A DNA stretch of 46,432 nt from Deltaproteobacteria bacterium (GTDB lineage Bacteria; Desulfobacterota; Desulfobaccia; Desulfobaccales; 0-14-0-80-60-11): positions 1 through 46,432 of the forward strand of contig VGSW01000007.1 of NCBI GenBank assembly GCA_016874915.1, in the 5' to 3' direction. The position numbers were made by a program, and so were the translations under genes. The notes beneath the pieces are model-generated. The model had not been told where the DNA came from. It saw only the letters and a list, made by a program, of their open reading frames with translations, and ran no database searches. Below, in pieces: positions 16,597-24,867 of the stretch (positions are counted from its first letter, which is position 1; the number at the start of each line of letters is the position of its first letter).

Positions 16597-17940
16597 ATGC
16601 GCCGCTGGTTTAGACGTCGGGATAAGGACCGCCAAAGGTCCCAGGAAGAGGAACCGGCCCGGGAGGAGGGCGAGGCTCCCGTAGAGGCTGAGGAGCCATC
16701 GGAGGCTGCCGCAGAACCCACGGCTTCGGAAGAAGCGGAACCGTCACCTCCACAGGTTTCAGAAGAAGAAGGGTCTCCTGCGGCTCCGGAAGCCCGTCCG
16801 GGTTTTTTCCGCCGGATGTTTGGCGCCCCGAAAATCGAAGAAGACCTTCCTCCGGCCCCTGAAGCAGAAGCCCTTCCCGAAGGCGAACCCTCGCCGGCCC
16901 CGGAACCACCCCTGGAAGTGTCGATGGAAGGGGCTGCTGCGATTCCTTTGGAAACCCCCACTCCTCCCGAGACCGCCGAAACCGAAATTGCCGCCGAGCC
17001 TCCCGAAACCCCCGAAGCCGCCCGCAAGGGCCTGTTTCGCCGCTTCCGGGAGCGGTTGAACCGCACCCGGGACGCCCTGGCTGGGGGCCTGGACCGCCTC
17101 TTCGCCGGCCGCAAGGTCATTGACGAAGCCCTTCTGGAAGAACTGGAGGAACTCCTCATCACCGCAGACCTGGGGGTGGATACCGCCTTGCACCTCATCC
17201 AGGGCCTGCGGGGCCGGGTCAAGCGCCGGGAACTGGGGGACGTAGAAAGGCTGAAAGCCGCGCTGCACGAAGAAATGGCGGCCCTCCTGCAAAGCCCCCC
17301 GCCGCCGGAAAGGGCCGCCCAACCTTGGGTGGTCCTGCTGGTGGGGGTGAACGGGGTGGGCAAAACCACCACCATCGCCAAGCTGGCCCACCAGGACCGG
17401 CAGCGAGGTCTCACCCCTCTCCTCATCGCCGCCGACACCTTCCGGGCCGCAGCGGTGGAGCAGTTGGAAATCTGGGGCCAACGGGCGGGGGCCCAGGTGA
17501 TCAAGCAGAAGCACGGGGCCGACCCCGCGGCGGTGGTCTTCGACGGCCTGGCCGCGGCCCAGGCCCGAGGCGTGGACACGGTGTACATAGACACCGCGGG
17601 GCGGCTCCAAACCAAGGTCAATCTCATGGAGGAGCTGAAGAAAATCCACCGCACCGCGGCCAGAAAGCTCTCCGGCGCCCCCCACGAAATCTTCCTGGTT
17701 TTGGACGCCACCACCGGACAGAACGCTTTGAGCCAGGCCCGGCTGTTTCACGAGGCCGTGGGTTTAACCGGCATTATCCTCACCAAGATGGATGGCACCG
17801 CCAAGGGCGGGGTGGCCCTGGCAGTGGCCCATGAAACCGGCATCCCGTTGCGATACCTGGGGGTGGGAGAAGGCATGGACGATTTGCGCCCCTTTGACGC
17901 CGAAGCCTTTGTGGCCGCGATCCTGGGAGAGGGGGAATAA
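16597..17940 (+). CDS. ftsY: Signal recognition particle receptor FtsY
   Basis: FtsY is the membrane-associated GTPase that receives SRP-ribosome complexes for co-translational membrane insertion. The 447-residue product has a long acidic, proline-rich N-terminal A domain (about 1-145). The NG domain follows with GVNGVGKTTTIAKLA (G1), DTFRAAAVEQLEIW, DTAGRLQTK (G3) and TKMDGTAKGGVAL (G4). It ends in GEGMDDLRPFDAEAFV, typical of FtsY. The start MRRWFRRRDKDR is basic and may aid membrane contact; the ribosome site is weak. A VanZ-like gene follows. Confidence 0.97.
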   Translation: MRRWFRRRDKDRQRSQEEEPAREEGEAPVEAEEPSEAAAEPTASEEAEPSPPQVSEEEGSPAAPEARPGFFRRMFGAPKIEEDLPPAPEAEALPEGEPSPAPEPPLEVSMEGAAAIPLETPTPPETAETEIAAEPPETPEAARKGLFRRFRERLNRTRDALAGGLDRLFAGRKVIDEALLEELEELLITADLGVDTALHLIQGLRGRVKRRELGDVERLKAALHEEMAALLQSPPPPERAAQPWVVLLVGVNGVGKTTTIAKLAHQDRQRGLTPLLIAADTFRAAAVEQLEIWGQRAGAQVIKQKHGADPAAVVFDGLAAAQARGVDTVYIDTAGRLQTKVNLMEELKKIHRTAARKLSGAPHEIFLVLDATTGQNALSQARLFHEAVGLTGIILTKMDGTAKGGVALAVAHETGIPLRYLGVGEGMDDLRPFDAEAFVAAILGEGE

Positions 17941-18026
17941 GAGGGGGGAAAGAGGGGAAAGGGAAAAAGGTGAAAAGGATTTCCTTCATACTGCAATATT
18001 TCTCGAAAAATCCCCTTTCTTGATAA

Positions 18027-18503
18027 ATGATTTTGCAAACCGCCTTGTCCTTCCTATGCAGCAAGGAATTCCGGTTTTACTGGCTGCCGCCCTTATTATT
18101 GACCGCCGGAATCATGATATTTTCCGGTGACTTCGGCTCTTCCCAAAAAACCCGTTCATTTATCTGGCAATTGCTCAGCCAGTTTTTATCGCCGTACTGG
18201 ATCGCCCAAATCAATCATTATCTGCGCATCGCCGGCCACATGCTGACGTACGGCTGCCTCTATATTCTATGGGCCCGGGCCTTTGGGGAGCATTTGGGCT
18301 GCACCCATTGGCGGCGTGTTTTCTGGTCTCTGGGCTTGTGCCTGGCGGTGGCCCTGGCGGACGAAGGCCACCAGTCTCTGGTGCCCACCCGGAGCGGCAG
18401 CCTCCGGGATGTGGGCCTGGATATGGCGTCGGCCGTTTTAGCGGCCATGTTTGCTTACCTTTTTCGGACCTTGCAAATTGTTCGCCGAAAATCGGCGCTT
18501 TGA
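18027..18503 (+). CDS. VanZ-like membrane protein
   Basis: The 158-residue protein has about four hydrophobic segments and the VanZ-family end DEGHQSLVPTRSGSLRDVGLD, in which the conserved E-x-x-Q and DxxxN/D features lie before the last membrane helix. VanZ was named from teicoplanin resistance, but most relatives have no tested role; the label is structural. It follows ftsY by 86 bases on the same strand. The ribosome site is poor. No resistance genes are nearby. Confidence 0.8.
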   Translation: MILQTALSFLCSKEFRFYWLPPLLLTAGIMIFSGDFGSSQKTRSFIWQLLSQFLSPYWIAQINHYLRIAGHMLTYGCLYILWARAFGEHLGCTHWRRVFWSLGLCLAVALADEGHQSLVPTRSGSLRDVGLDMASAVLAAMFAYLFRTLQIVRRKSAL

Positions 18504-18563
18504 TTGTTTATATATAAAGATAAATATGGATTAGGCCAATGCTGTTCGCTCAAGCAACCCCCT

Positions 18564-18586
18564 AGGGGCGGGGTCACCCCGCCCCT
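18564..18586. repeat. GC hairpin (AGGGGCGGGG-TCA-CCCCGCCCCT)
   Basis: A perfect 10-bp stem with a three-base loop, downstream of the VanZ-like gene. No T-run follows. A very similar hairpin recurs at 39453-39471, just before an ABC permease gene, so it belongs to a dispersed palindrome family; it might also weakly terminate transcription. Confidence 0.6.
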
Positions 18587-18773
18587 GCGACAAAAACAAA
18601 TTGCCCTCGCTTAAGTGAACATCATTGGAATTAGGCCGGATTCTTTCCGAGGGGCAAAGGTTAACCCTTGCCTTGAAATATCCGACAAGAAAGTATATTT
18701 TTTCATAAAAACCAATATTTTTTCCAGGCGTAGCTGGCGCGCCGCGCCCAATTTTTGACTTTCGCCATTGGGA

Positions 18774-20183
18774 ATGGATATGACGCAGATGTTAGCCCGG
18801 CGCGGGCGAATTTTTTTGTTCCTGGCCCTCCTGAGCCTCAGCCTGGGAGCGGGACTTTTTCCCACCCCACCCGCGGCTGGCGCCGACCTCTTTGACCAGG
18901 TGTCGGAGCACAAGCTGTCCAATGGCCTCAAGGTCCTGCTGCTCAAGGAAAGCCGGGCGCCCATTATCAGCGTCCAGGTGTGGTACCGGGTGGGGTCCCG
19001 CAACGAGGAACTAGGCAAAACCGGCCTTTCCCACCTTACCGAACACCTGATGTTCAAAGGCACCGCCAAATACGGCCCCAAGGTCTTCTCCCGCACGGTG
19101 CAGAAGGCCGGCGGGTCGGAAAACGCCTTCACCAGCCGGGACTACACCGCGTATTTCGAAAACGGCCCTCAAACCGAATTGAAGCGCTGGCTGGAGATGG
19201 AGGCCGACCGCATGCAGGGCCTGCAGGTGGATGAGGCGGCCTTTACCACTGAGCGGAAAGTGGTCCTGGAAGAGCGCCGCATGCGCACCGAAGACGATCC
19301 GGTGAGCTTCCTGGTGGAGGAGACCATGGCCGCGGCTTTCAAGGCCCATCCTTACCAGTGGCCCATCATCGGCTGGTTCCACGACATTCAGAGCCTCAGC
19401 CGGGAGGACTTTCTCCATTACTACCGGCGTTATTACGTTCCCAATAACGCCACCGTGGTGGTGGTGGGCGACTTAGACCCCCAGGAGGCCCTGAAGGCGG
19501 TGGAAGCTGCCTTCGGCTCCATCCCCCAGGGGCCGGAGCCTCCCAAAGTTACGGCCCAGGAACCCCGCCAGTATGGGGAGCGCCGGGTGGTGGTGCACCG
19601 GGAGGCCCAACTGCCCTTCGTGCTGATGCTGTACCACGTCCCCAACTGGGAGCAGGGCGACGCCTACCCCCTGGAGATGCTCAACCGCATTCTGTCACAG
19701 GGCCGCAGTTCCCGGCTCTACCACCGTCTGGTGTACCAGCAGCGCCTGGCTTTGGAGGCGGGCGCGGACTATTCCTTCGACACCGCCAACCCCACGGTCT
19801 TCACCCTGCACGCCCAGCCGCTGCCGGGGAAGACCGCGGCCCAACTGGAGATGGCCCTGGAGGTGGAAATCAGAAAACTCCAGCGGGAACTGGTGAGCGA
19901 CAAGGAATTGGCCAAAGCCAAAAATCAGGTCCAATCCCAGTTCTACATGGCCCTGGATTCCCTCTTTTACCGGGGCATGCTCCTGGGCCGGCTGGAAACC
20001 GTGTCCCGCTGGCAATTAATCAAGGATTTCATTCCCAAAATGATGCAGGTCACCCCGGAAGACGTGCGCCGGGTGGCCAAACAATACCTGGCGCCGAACA
20101 ATCGCACCGTGGGCATCCTTTCTCCCCTAAAGACGGGGAAAACCAGGGCGGAGCGCTACCGTCCCGGAGGAACGATTGAATAA
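18774..20183 (+). CDS. Secreted M16-family zinc metallopeptidase (active subunit)
   Basis: An insulinase/processing-peptidase-like protease of about 470 residues with a cleavable signal sequence (LARRGRIFLFLALLSLSLG, cut near AGA). The inverted zinc motif HLTEH appears in KTGLSHLTEHLMFKGT, and the third ligand Glu is in TTERKVVLEERRMRTED some 75 residues later, so the site is complete. The C-terminal half holds the second M16 domain with a SRLYHRLVYQQRLALEAGA segment. I prefer the ATG at 18774 over TTG 18768. It overlaps the next gene, an inactive paralogue, and together they probably form a heterodimer like mitochondrial processing peptidase, with HtrA third in the operon. Confidence 0.93.
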   Translation: MDMTQMLARRGRIFLFLALLSLSLGAGLFPTPPAAGADLFDQVSEHKLSNGLKVLLLKESRAPIISVQVWYRVGSRNEELGKTGLSHLTEHLMFKGTAKYGPKVFSRTVQKAGGSENAFTSRDYTAYFENGPQTELKRWLEMEADRMQGLQVDEAAFTTERKVVLEERRMRTEDDPVSFLVEETMAAAFKAHPYQWPIIGWFHDIQSLSREDFLHYYRRYYVPNNATVVVVGDLDPQEALKAVEAAFGSIPQGPEPPKVTAQEPRQYGERRVVVHREAQLPFVLMLYHVPNWEQGDAYPLEMLNRILSQGRSSRLYHRLVYQQRLALEAGADYSFDTANPTVFTLHAQPLPGKTAAQLEMALEVEIRKLQRELVSDKELAKAKNQVQSQFYMALDSLFYRGMLLGRLETVSRWQLIKDFIPKMMQVTPEDVRRVAKQYLAPNNRTVGILSPLKTGKTRAERYRPGGTIE

Positions 20184-21627
20184 TAAGTTTTCAGTTTTCA
20201 GTTTTCAGTTTTTAGTTAATAAAAATCGACCGGCGGGGATATGGGCGTTGGTGGGGTTGGTTGTGCTGGCCCTGTTGGGCGCGATCCCGGCTTATACGGC
20301 CGAGGCTCCCAAAGTCCTGGGAACCAAACAGACGCTGCCCAACGGGCTGGTGTGGCTCCACTCCCAGCAGAGCGGTCTGCCCCTGGTTACCATGCAATTG
20401 CTGGTGAAGGCCGGGATGCTGCAGGAGCCGGCGGACAAGGCCGGGCTGGCCAACCTCACGGCCCGGCTCTTGCTGAGCGGCACGAAAAAGAGAAGCGCGG
20501 CCCAGTTGGCCCAGGAACTGGATTTCCTGGGAGCGCGACTTAAGGCCGCGGGGAGCGATGACTTTGCCACGGTGACCCTCACCGTCCTGAAAAAGGACCT
20601 GGCCCAGGGTCTGGAGTTATTGCAGGACGTGCTCTTTAACCCGGCCCTGGCGCCCGCCGAAATGAAGCGCACCGTGGCCCAAATCCAGGCGTCTCTCACG
20701 ACTGACGAAGATGAACCGGGGGTGGTGGCCAGCCGCGCCTTTGTCCGGGAGCTCTTCGGCCCCTTTCCTTACGGCCGTCCCGTAAGGGGCACTCCCCAGG
20801 GCCTGAGCGCTATCACCCCCAAAGACCTCAAGGATTTCCATCAGCGTTTTTATCGCCCCAACAACGCGGTTCTCAGCGTAGCCGGGGATTTAACCCTGGA
20901 AGAGGCCGAGGCCTGGATTAGCCGGACCTTCGGCTCCTGGGCCGCCCGGCCGGTTCCCGCGCCCCAGCTGCCGCCTATCCCGGCTCTGGACAAAAGCAAG
21001 ATTAACGTAATTAATAAAGATATCAGCCAGGCCAATATCATCCTGGGCAACCTGGGTCTGGCCCGGAGCAACCCGGATTTTTACGCCCTCCAGGTGATGA
21101 ACCATATCTTCGGGGGCGGCGGCTTTTCCTCCCGCCTCATGGATAATATCCGGGTAAACCGGGGGCTGGCCTATCACGTGCGGAGCGATTTCTCCCCGGG
21201 GCTGGAACCGGGGCCGGTGGCGGTCACCCTGGAGACCAAAAATGCCAGCGCCCGGGAGGCCGTGGAACAGGTGCTCTCGGAGATGGCCCGCATCCGCCAG
21301 GAGCCGGTGACCGACCAGGAGCTTCAGGATGCCAAGTCTTATTTAATCGGCAGTTTTCCCCGGAAAATGGACTCCCTGGACCGCCGGGCCGGGCTGATGG
21401 CCTACGTGGAGTTCTATGGTTTGGGACTGGACTACCCCTGGCGTTATCCCGATCTCATCCAGGGACTGACTCCGGCCGACATTCAACGGGTGGCTCGGGA
21501 ATACCTCCACCCGGATAATTATTTACTGGTAATAGTGGGTAAAAAATCTGAAATGCCTTCCCTGACCGGCCTGGCTTCGGCGGGGAAAGAGGAGAAGCAG
21601 GATGAACCAAAGAAATCTGGCAATTAG
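20176..21627 (+). CDS. Secreted M16-family protein, catalytically degenerate partner
   Basis: The 483-residue paralogue of the preceding protease lacks the zinc motif: the aligned segment reads AGLANLTARLLLSGT, so both histidines and the Glu are gone. It keeps the substrate-binding features (GGGGFSSRLMDNIRVNRGLAYHVRS) found in non-catalytic M16 subunits. Translation starts at TTG 20176, supported by a GGAGG site five bases upstream and by an eight-base overlap with the previous gene. The first 15 residues (NNKFSVFSFQFLV) are encoded by a TTTTCAG simple-repeat tract. A hydrophobic signal segment follows at about 20-40. It overlaps htrA by 26 bases. Confidence 0.9.
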   Translation: MNNKFSVFSFQFLVNKNRPAGIWALVGLVVLALLGAIPAYTAEAPKVLGTKQTLPNGLVWLHSQQSGLPLVTMQLLVKAGMLQEPADKAGLANLTARLLLSGTKKRSAAQLAQELDFLGARLKAAGSDDFATVTLTVLKKDLAQGLELLQDVLFNPALAPAEMKRTVAQIQASLTTDEDEPGVVASRAFVRELFGPFPYGRPVRGTPQGLSAITPKDLKDFHQRFYRPNNAVLSVAGDLTLEEAEAWISRTFGSWAARPVPAPQLPPIPALDKSKINVINKDISQANIILGNLGLARSNPDFYALQVMNHIFGGGGFSSRLMDNIRVNRGLAYHVRSDFSPGLEPGPVAVTLETKNASAREAVEQVLSEMARIRQEPVTDQELQDAKSYLIGSFPRKMDSLDRRAGLMAYVEFYGLGLDYPWRYPDLIQGLTPADIQRVAREYLHPDNYLLVIVGKKSEMPSLTGLASAGKEEKQDEPKKSGN

Positions 21628-23056
21628 TCTGTTTGTAGTGTTGGCTTTACTGGGGCTGGGAGCCGGGGTGCCGGTGCTGGGACCGGTCCCCGTCCAGGCC
21701 GCGGGCGCGCCGGAGAGTTTTGCGGATCTGGCCAAGAAGGTTTCCCCCGCGGTGGTCAACATCAGCACTGAAAAGACGGTAAAGGGGGGCCGCGGCCGCA
21801 TGAAGGATTTCTTCGGGCCTTTCGGGGATCGCCAGCCCTTTGCCCCCTTCGGGCCGGAAGAACCCTTCAAGGATTTCTTCGAGAAATTTTTCGGGGACAT
21901 GCCCAAGAGCTTCAAGCACCGCAGCCTGGGGTCGGGCTTTTTCATTGACCCCAAGGGCCTTTGCATCACCAACAACCACGTGGTGGAAGGCGCGGACAAG
22001 ATCAAGGTGAAGCTGGTGGGAGGCAAAGAATACCAGGCCACCATCAAGGGCCGGGACCCCAAAACCGACCTGGCCCTCATACAGATCACCGATCCCCCCA
22101 ACGGCTTGCCTTATCTCACCTTGGGCGACTCAGACGCCATCCAGGTGGGGGACTGGGTCCTGGCTGCGGGCAACCCCTTTGGCTTGAGCCATACCGTTAC
22201 CCAGGGAATTATCAGCGCCAAGGGACGGGTCATCGGCGCCGGCCCTTATGACAACTTCCTCCAGACCGACGCCTCCATTAACCCGGGGAACTCCGGCGGC
22301 CCCCTGGTTAATCTGAAGGGCGAGGTGGTGGGCATCAACACCGCCATCGTGGCCACCGGCCAGGGCATCGGGTTTGCCATCCCCAGCAATATGGCCAAAA
22401 GTGTCATCCCTCAACTCCGGGAAAAGGGCAAGGTGACCCGGGGCATGCTGGGGGTGCAGGTGCAGAATGTCACCCCGGAACTGGCCAAGTCTTTCAATTT
22501 ACCTGAGGCCATGGGGGCCTTGGTGGCGGAGGTGAACCCCGGCACCCCGGCGGAAAAGGCGGGCATCCAACGGGGAGACATCATCATTGAATTCAATGGC
22601 CAAAAGATTCATGAAATGAATGAACTGCCCCGGTTGGTGGCGGAGACCACGCCGGGGAGCGCGGCCACCATCAAGATTCTGAGAGAGGGCAAGGAAAAGA
22701 CCGTCAAGCTGACGGTCACCGAACTCACCGATGAAAAGATGGCCCAGGCGCCGGGAGAAGAGGCCGAGGAAAGCCCCTTGGGGCTGGTGGTCAAAGACCT
22801 GACCCCGGAATTGGCCAAGCGTTATCGCTTGAAGGAGACCCAGGGAGCCCTCATCGTGGGGGTGGAGCAGGGAAGCGCCGCGGCGGACGCGGGCCTGCGC
22901 CCCGGCGACCTGATTCTGGAAATCAACGGCAAACCGGTGACCAATCTCAAGTCCTACCAGAATATCATCGAGGGATTGAAGAAGGGCACCTTCGCCCGGC
23001 TCCTTATCAAGCGGGCCGGCCGCACTCTGTACTATACGGTGGAGATTCCCCAGTAG
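21602..23056 (+). CDS. htrA: Periplasmic serine endoprotease of the HtrA/DegP/DegQ type
   Basis: HtrA proteases degrade or refold misfolded envelope proteins. The 484-residue product has a signal peptide and a trypsin-like domain with His in ITNNHVVEGADKI, Asp in DPKTDLALIQI and Ser in NPGNSGGPLVN. Two PDZ domains follow, at about 275-365 and 385-480. A phenylalanine-rich loop (FFGPFGDRQPFAPFG) occupies the LA-loop position. An AGGAG site precedes the ATG, which lies inside the end of the M16 partner gene, so all three envelope proteases are translationally coupled. Confidence 0.96.
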   Translation: MNQRNLAISLFVVLALLGLGAGVPVLGPVPVQAAGAPESFADLAKKVSPAVVNISTEKTVKGGRGRMKDFFGPFGDRQPFAPFGPEEPFKDFFEKFFGDMPKSFKHRSLGSGFFIDPKGLCITNNHVVEGADKIKVKLVGGKEYQATIKGRDPKTDLALIQITDPPNGLPYLTLGDSDAIQVGDWVLAAGNPFGLSHTVTQGIISAKGRVIGAGPYDNFLQTDASINPGNSGGPLVNLKGEVVGINTAIVATGQGIGFAIPSNMAKSVIPQLREKGKVTRGMLGVQVQNVTPELAKSFNLPEAMGALVAEVNPGTPAEKAGIQRGDIIIEFNGQKIHEMNELPRLVAETTPGSAATIKILREGKEKTVKLTVTELTDEKMAQAPGEEAEESPLGLVVKDLTPELAKRYRLKETQGALIVGVEQGSAAADAGLRPGDLILEINGKPVTNLKSYQNIIEGLKKGTFARLLIKRAGRTLYYTVEIPQ

Positions 23057-23096
23057 AGGCAGGGAATAGGGAATAGGGTTGAAACCCTTAAATGGC

Positions 23097-23121
23097 TGAG
23101 GCGGGCATAATGCCCGCCTCA
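23097..23121. terminator. Palindrome between convergent htrA and the transpeptidase gene
   Basis: TGAGGCGGGCA-TAA-TGCCCGCCTCA is a perfect 11-bp stem in the 85-base space between convergent genes. It could act as a bidirectional terminator, but T-runs are lacking on both sides, so it may equally be one of the REP-like palindromes of this genome. Confidence 0.5.
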
Positions 23122-23141
23122 CCTGTTCTAACCCCTATTCC

Positions 23142-23783
23142 CTAATCCCTCTTAATCACCACCAAAGTGGTCTTTTCGTCCACCAGGGGGTAGAGGTCTT
23201 CCATATCCTTGTTGCTCAAGGACACGCAACCCTGGGTCCAATTCCGCCCCAGGAGGTTCTTCAGTTCGTCCTCGGTGCCGTGGATGCCAATCTGCCCCCC
23301 GATGTCCGCGTCCGGGGGCAACTTCCCCGCCTGCTTGGCCCGGCCGAATTTCAGCCAGTTCTGGGTGTTGGGATAATCCAGCCAGATGAACCAGGCCCAC
23401 TTGTGGTGGGGATATTTGGCCTTCACCCGGTAAACCCCTTCGGGGGTGCACATGTCACCCTGGCGCAACTTGTCGTTGTAAGGGTCGCGGCCCAGAACAA
23501 TAGGGTAGGTCTTTAAAGGAGTTAGGCCGCGATACGTGGTAAGTCTGCGGCTCAATTTGTGCACCACAATTACAGTGGGTTTTTTGCCGTAGCCGTTGAA
23601 ACCGTTTTTGGTTAAAAGTTGATCAATGTATTTCTGCTCCGGGGTTAAATTGTCCGGCCGCGTCGGCGGTTCCGGCAGCTCCACCACAGCCGGGCTTTCC
23701 CCCAGACTCCCCCGGCTCCCAGCGCATCCCCCCAGAAGCGCCAAGGCCGCCAAAAGTAGTAGGAATAACTTTATGTTACGCAT
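23142..23783 (-). CDS. L,D-transpeptidase (YkuD family) lipoprotein
   Basis: The 213-residue product has a lipoprotein signal with lipobox LLGGC (Cys about residue 20) and a proline-rich linker. The YkuD domain follows, with the catalytic stretch GIHGTED...WTQGCVSLSNKDM. The cysteine in TQGCVS is the nucleophile and the histidine in GIHG its partner. Such enzymes make 3-3 crosslinks in peptidoglycan or attach lipoproteins to it. It is monocistronic and convergent with htrA; the ribosome site is GGGGGAA-like. The sequence appears intact. Confidence 0.92.
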   Translation of the reverse strand: MRNIKLFLLLLAALALLGGCAGSRGSLGESPAVVELPEPPTRPDNLTPEQKYIDQLLTKNGFNGYGKKPTVIVVHKLSRRLTTYRGLTPLKTYPIVLGRDPYNDKLRQGDMCTPEGVYRVKAKYPHHKWAWFIWLDYPNTQNWLKFGRAKQAGKLPPDADIGGQIGIHGTEDELKNLLGRNWTQGCVSLSNKDMEDLYPLVDEKTTLVVIKRD

Positions 23784-23950
23784 TTATTTCAAATTCCCCC
23801 GTTGAAATTTTGCCGTAACAAAAGCCACTATAGCAAAGATTAGGCGCTTTGGCAATTAAGTTTTTGGCATTGTTGATTAGTAATTGATGGTTATAAAATT
23901 AGAATGAGGTTCGTTATAAAAGTTAACTTGCGCCTTTTGGAATTCCCTGT

Positions 23951-24020
23951 TTTGTCATTCGGCGCGAAGCAAAGAATCTGGATAGATTCTTCCATCGCTT
24001 CGCTCCCTCAGAATGACAAA
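23951..24020. repeat. GTCATTC...GAATGAC dispersed palindrome
   Basis: TTTGTCATTC at the left and GAATGACAAA at the right bracket an imperfect palindrome with internal GCGAAGC/GCTTCGC arms and AGAATCT/AGATTCT arms. This is the common dispersed GTCATTCTGAGCGAAGCGAAGAATCT element found in many bacterial genomes. It lies in the 336-base space before the NYN gene, where only a possible weak promoter is otherwise visible. Confidence 0.75.
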
Positions 24021-24119
24021 TGAAAATTCTTGCTGGAATTCCTAAAGGTGCGCCGGTGGCATGAGTGTGATAAAATTACCTGCCAAGGAGCGGCGCAGGC
24101 GTCCGCCAATAATCAACCT

Positions 24120-24632
24120 ATGCCCCTACATCTTATCGTGGACGGCTATAACGTAATTCGCCAGGATCTCCAACTCCAGGCCATGGACGCCCGGGACCTG
24201 GAAGCCGGGCGGGCGGCCTTGCTGGAGGCCCTGGCCGCTTATCGCAGGCTGCATCCGGCCCACAAAGTCACGGTGATCTTTGACGGCTGGCAGGGGGGCG
24301 AACTCCAGGAATCCCGGGACCGCTACCAGGGACTAGCCATTGTCTATTCCCGGCGAGGGGAGCGGGCTGATGAAGTGATCAAGCGCCTTTTGAATCGGGA
24401 ACGGCAGCGGGCCGTGGTAGTAAGTTCGGATAAGGAATTGCAAATCTTTGCTCGGAAGGTGGGGGCCGCCTGGATGGCCGCGGCCCGGTTTGCTCAACAG
24501 CATCTGGGCCGGACAAAGGATTACTTGGAGGAAGATGACGAAGTCAGCTCTCCCGGCGCTGGCAAAAAAGGTCCGGCCCGCCGCCTCCCCAAGCAAGAGC
24601 GCCGCCGCCTTCAGCGGTTGAAGAAGCTGTAA
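24120..24632 (+). CDS. NYN-domain protein (YacP/Rae1-like putative RNase)
   Basis: A 170-residue PIN-like NYN-domain protein. It begins LHLIVDGYNVIRQD, with the conserved Asp and Asn. VTVIFDGWQGG follows, then RRGERADEVIKRLL with the metal-binding Asp, and VVVSSDKELQIFARKVG with the third acidic site. Relatives include YacP/Rae1, an mRNA-cleaving enzyme associated with ribosomes; that activity is only inferred here. I chose the ATG at 24120 because the domain starts at once; the frame is open upstream but only with a TTG start. A basic C-terminal tail (RRLPKQERRRLQRLKKL) may bind RNA. Confidence 0.85.
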   Translation: MPLHLIVDGYNVIRQDLQLQAMDARDLEAGRAALLEALAAYRRLHPAHKVTVIFDGWQGGELQESRDRYQGLAIVYSRRGERADEVIKRLLNRERQRAVVVSSDKELQIFARKVGAAWMAAARFAQQHLGRTKDYLEEDDEVSSPGAGKKGPARRLPKQERRRLQRLKKL

Positions 24633-24766
24633 CTGTGGCCAGTGACCAGTAGCCAGTGATCAGTGGTCAATGGTTATTGGTGGGGTAGTGTCTATCATAG
24701 TTTCAGAATTATGATGGCGAATATTATGAATGACGTCAGGTTCCAAATAAACCGCTGCGCCTGCAG

Positions 24767-24798
24767 GGTTTGGCGGGTACGGAGGCCCGCCCCACCAA
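24767..24798. repeat. Single arm of the GGCGGGC-ACGGAGGCCCG repeat family
   Basis: GGTTTGGCGGGTACGGAGGC and following bases match the right arm of the palindrome at 16448-16480 with one change. This recurrence shows that the palindrome after glyS belongs to a dispersed family. Confidence 0.7.
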
Positions 24799-24867
24799 TA
24801 GAGCCTCATTTTATCCCGGTTCCAAGATTTTCTGATTTACGGGAATGATATGAGTTACTGACAATTT

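Noticed and set aside
16759-17751. Long minus-strand frames opposite ftsY
   Set aside because: Composition is arginine/serine- or glycine-rich as expected from antisense of a GC-rich gene; FtsY on the other strand has every GTPase motif.
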